In this document: positions 62,314 to 64,000 of the stretch, piece after piece
How positions within the stretch are numbered: the first letter of the stretch is position 1
Layout of the letters: each line of letters begins with the position of its first letter
Assembly: GCA_035944555.1 (NCBI GenBank)
Contig: DASZAY010000003.1
Span: forward strand, 186,001 to 250,000
Direction of reading: 5' to 3'
From: CADCWK01 sp035944555
GTDB taxonomy: Bacteria; Chloroflexota; Chloroflexia; Thermomicrobiales; UBA6265
DNA length: 64,000 nt
Notes under the pieces: generated by a model
Seen by the model: only the letters and a program-made list of their open reading frames with translations
Database searches by the model: none
What the model was told of the DNA's origin: nothing
Position numbers and translations under genes: made by a program

Positions 62314-62796
62314 ATGACCCGACCCGACGCAGACCAGACCGCTCAGTCATCCTCGATCCCGCCTGTTCCCCCGGGCAGCGCCGCTCAGCGCATCCCGTTT
62401 GATGCGGCGGCAATCACCGCGATCGCCGCCGAGCTCGGCATTGAAGCGGCGCCAGCACCCTTTGGCGCGCAGGCTCATCCCGCATGGCGGCTCGTCGTGC
62501 CGCTTACTGGTGCCGCGGTGATCCCCGGAGCCGATCCGACCGAGCCCGTCACTGCGCAGTCGCCCGGTGTCGTGACGCGGCTGATTGTCTGGCCCGGCAT
62601 GGGCCGGGTCGATGTCGCGAATCCGATGGCAAGCGTGACGATGACCGGTGTGGTGGTGGTCGATCTGATTCCCGGCATCGAGGCCATCTTCCGGTCGCCG
62701 GAGGGCAGCCTGACCGTCGCACGGAACGGGCGCGTCATGGCACGGACCGGGCCTTCGCCTGCCACCCGTGACACGAACGGGATCGGGCCACGATGA
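62314..62796 (+). CDS. Hypothetical protein
   Basis: A 160-residue protein of unknown family. The N-terminal ~30 residues are Pro/Ser/Gln-rich; the rest is short beta-strand-like (WRLVVPLTGAAVI, GVVTRLIVWPGMGRVDVANPM, SVTMTGVVVVDLI) and may be a small barrel. There is no membrane segment or signal. ATG 62314 has GAGGA at some distance; ATG 62290 is in frame too. Its stop overlaps the next ATG (ATGA), so the two proteins are probably made together. Confidence 0.6.
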   Translation: MTRPDADQTAQSSSIPPVPPGSAAQRIPFDAAAITAIAAELGIEAAPAPFGAQAHPAWRLVVPLTGAAVIPGADPTEPVTAQSPGVVTRLIVWPGMGRVDVANPMASVTMTGVVVVDLIPGIEAIFRSPEGSLTVARNGRVMARTGPSPATRDTNGIGPR

Positions 62797-63464
62797 GGTC
62801 CAACGACGACCTCGACGGACGATCCGCCCGTCCCATCGCGCATGGCAGCGAGATGCTGATCACCGACGCTCCGGATATCGACGTGCCGGCGACGGCTGAA
62901 ACCGAGTCGGTTCCGCAGGATGGGCGGCCGACGCCGATGACCGTGGTCATCACCTGGCGGGTCGTGCCGGGCCGGGAAGCGGTCTTCGAGGAATGGGCAC
63001 ATGGCATCACCGAGGCCGGTCGCCGGTACCTAGGACATCTCGGGTCGAACTGGTTTCGGCTCGGCGATCGGTCCAATCGCTACCGCACCGTGATCAAATT
63101 CAGTGATGAGCGGGCCCTCCGGCACTGGATGGACTCGCCGGAGCGCCATGACTGGCTGCGACGGGTAGAGGGCTACACCCGTCGCTCCGAGGAGCGACTG
63201 ACCGGGATGGAGACGTGGTTCACCCTGCCGGGTGCCGCCACGCCGGTGCCGGCACGGTGGAAGATGTTTCTCGTCACCGTGATCTGCTCCTATATCGTCA
63301 GCCTGACGATCAATCTGCTCCTCCAGGATGTTCTGTCCGCCGTGCCACTCGCGGTCCGGGTCCTGATCACGACGGTGCTGCTCGTCGGAGCGCTGACGTG
63401 GCCCATCCTCCCGAACGTCACCCGGCTGCTGCGCCGGTTCCTCTATCCCCGGGATGAGTTGTGA
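62793..63464 (+). CDS. Membrane-anchored antibiotic-biosynthesis-monooxygenase (ABM) domain protein
   Basis: A 223-residue protein. Residues ~49-135 form an ABM dimeric ferredoxin-like domain (MTVVITWRVVPGREAVFEEWAHGI, YRTVIKFSDERALRHWMDSPERHDW). Two helices follow: WKMFLVTVICSYIVSLTINLLL (~155-176) and LAVRVLITTVLLVGALTWPIL (~185-205). This ABM-plus-two-helix form is a known bacterial group without a fixed function. The first 48 residues are extra and could reflect a later start at the second methionine, but the ATGA overlap with the previous gene supports 62793. Confidence 0.85.
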   Translation: MRSNDDLDGRSARPIAHGSEMLITDAPDIDVPATAETESVPQDGRPTPMTVVITWRVVPGREAVFEEWAHGITEAGRRYLGHLGSNWFRLGDRSNRYRTVIKFSDERALRHWMDSPERHDWLRRVEGYTRRSEERLTGMETWFTLPGAATPVPARWKMFLVTVICSYIVSLTINLLLQDVLSAVPLAVRVLITTVLLVGALTWPILPNVTRLLRRFLYPRDEL

Positions 63465-63659
63465 CGCTTCCAGGTATCCGGCCAGGATCGTCTGTCCCAT
63501 CCGTGATTCGCGTTGATCGGTGTTACGTCAACTACTAGGACATTCGTCCTGACCCACCTGTTCAGGCAAGTCAATAGCACATAGCCTGTGGCCATCTGAT
63601 CTTCCCAGTCCATATGGCATGGGTCCCCACTGACCCCTGTCCCCGATAAGGAGCATCCA

Positions 63660-64000
63660 GTGGTCCGTGCCACGCTGGTGGCGAGCCTCGCGCTCGTCGC
63701 GTGTCTTGTCCTGTCCTGTTTTCGGACTGATCGTGCCCAGGCGCAGTGGATCGACCCCTGCGCCGGGCTCACCTCCTACGCCGCCGCCCTGGCGGTGTTC
63801 GTCAGCCTTGGCGGACCGGTTGCTGACCCGGGGGCGATGGACGGTGACGGGGACGGGTTCTCCTGTGAGTACCTCCCCGGCGCTCCGTCCGTGGCCGCCA
63901 CGGCACCCACGGGTGTATATCCTCGAGGCGGCAACGCCGGAGGTGGTCCTCCGGTCCCAGAGGCGTCGCCTGTGCTATCAGTCGGCGGTGTGGCTGACCC
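63660..64000 (+). CDS. Exported Excalibur-domain protein, 3' truncated by window end
   Basis: The frame from GTG 63660 is open to the end of the window. AAGGAG lies six bases before the start. The N-terminus (ATLVASLALVACLVLSCF) is a signal peptide, perhaps with a lipobox-like LVLSC. It is followed by DPCAGLTSYAAALAVFVSLGG and GAMDGDGDGFSCEYLPG: the Cys pair with D-x-D-x-DG-x-x-CE is the Excalibur calcium-binding motif. A Pro/Gly/Ala-rich stretch follows at ~80-113. It is probably a small surface protein; what lies beyond is unknown. Confidence 0.75.
   Translation, partial: MVRATLVASLALVACLVLSCFRTDRAQAQWIDPCAGLTSYAAALAVFVSLGGPVADPGAMDGDGDGFSCEYLPGAPSVAATAPTGVYPRGGNAGGGPPVPEASPVLSVGGVAD

Overview
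The window is about 64 kb of GC-rich chromosomal DNA with about 50 protein genes on both strands, one pseudogene, many long hairpins without U-tracts at gene ends, and no rRNA, tRNA, CRISPR array or insertion sequence that I could see. Gene content points to a Chloroflexota bacterium, possibly Thermomicrobia-like. The clues are Tat-exported solute-binding proteins whose mature N-termini carry ATP-x-ATP low-complexity linkers, a double-length ThyX, a eukaryotic-type topoisomerase IB, Strep/actinobacteria-like GC-rich codon use, and a CIRCE-controlled groESL. This placement is inference from style and gene content, not from a marker phylogeny.

Layout. 1-7.8 kb: the end of a TetR-like gene, a FhuF-type Fe-S protein, polyphosphate kinase, an MMPL transporter and small membrane or redox-type proteins. 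8-16.4 kb (minus strand): one pair of peptide-type ABC permeases with three paralogous binding proteins; two of these have an almost identical duplicated promoter and leader. 16.6-26.6 kb: a glycosyltransferase, then on the plus strand a complete second peptide-type ABC operon (binding protein, two permeases, two ATPases) that ends in a glycoside-hydrolase-like DUF6259 protein. A strong sigma-70-like promoter and a LacI-type palindrome precede it, so it looks like oligosaccharide uptake and intracellular breakdown. 26.7-35 kb: a two-domain ThyX with its signature split between the halves, a B3/B4 protein, a degenerate carbamoyltransferase, an exported tandem-repeat protein, an alpha/beta hydrolase, topoisomerase IB and a LacI regulator.

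35-45 kb: an MFS exporter divergent from the LacI gene across a perfect operator palindrome, a decayed Imm5-like immunity gene, groEL/groES with CIRCE, and a tight four-gene set of membrane-anchored helical proteins (DUF883-, holin-X- and DUF3618-like) followed by a DUF892 ferritin-like gene. 45-57 kb: a peptidoglycan amidase/deacetylase fusion, an ABC-2 exporter, two APH-fold kinases, a sulfatase with its radical-SAM maturase, and an MhqO-MhqD-like fusion. 57-64 kb: a second ring-cleaving dioxygenase, an M55 D-aminopeptidase, threonine ammonia-lyase, two membrane proteins and a truncated Excalibur-domain protein.

The best candidates for new biology are the ThyX fusion with complementary half-motifs, the dioxygenase/esterase fusion with an internal ribosome site and an operator shared with a second dioxygenase gene, the duplicated promoter module of the binding-protein genes, and the membrane-anchored helical-protein operon. 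I found no defence island or mobile element.
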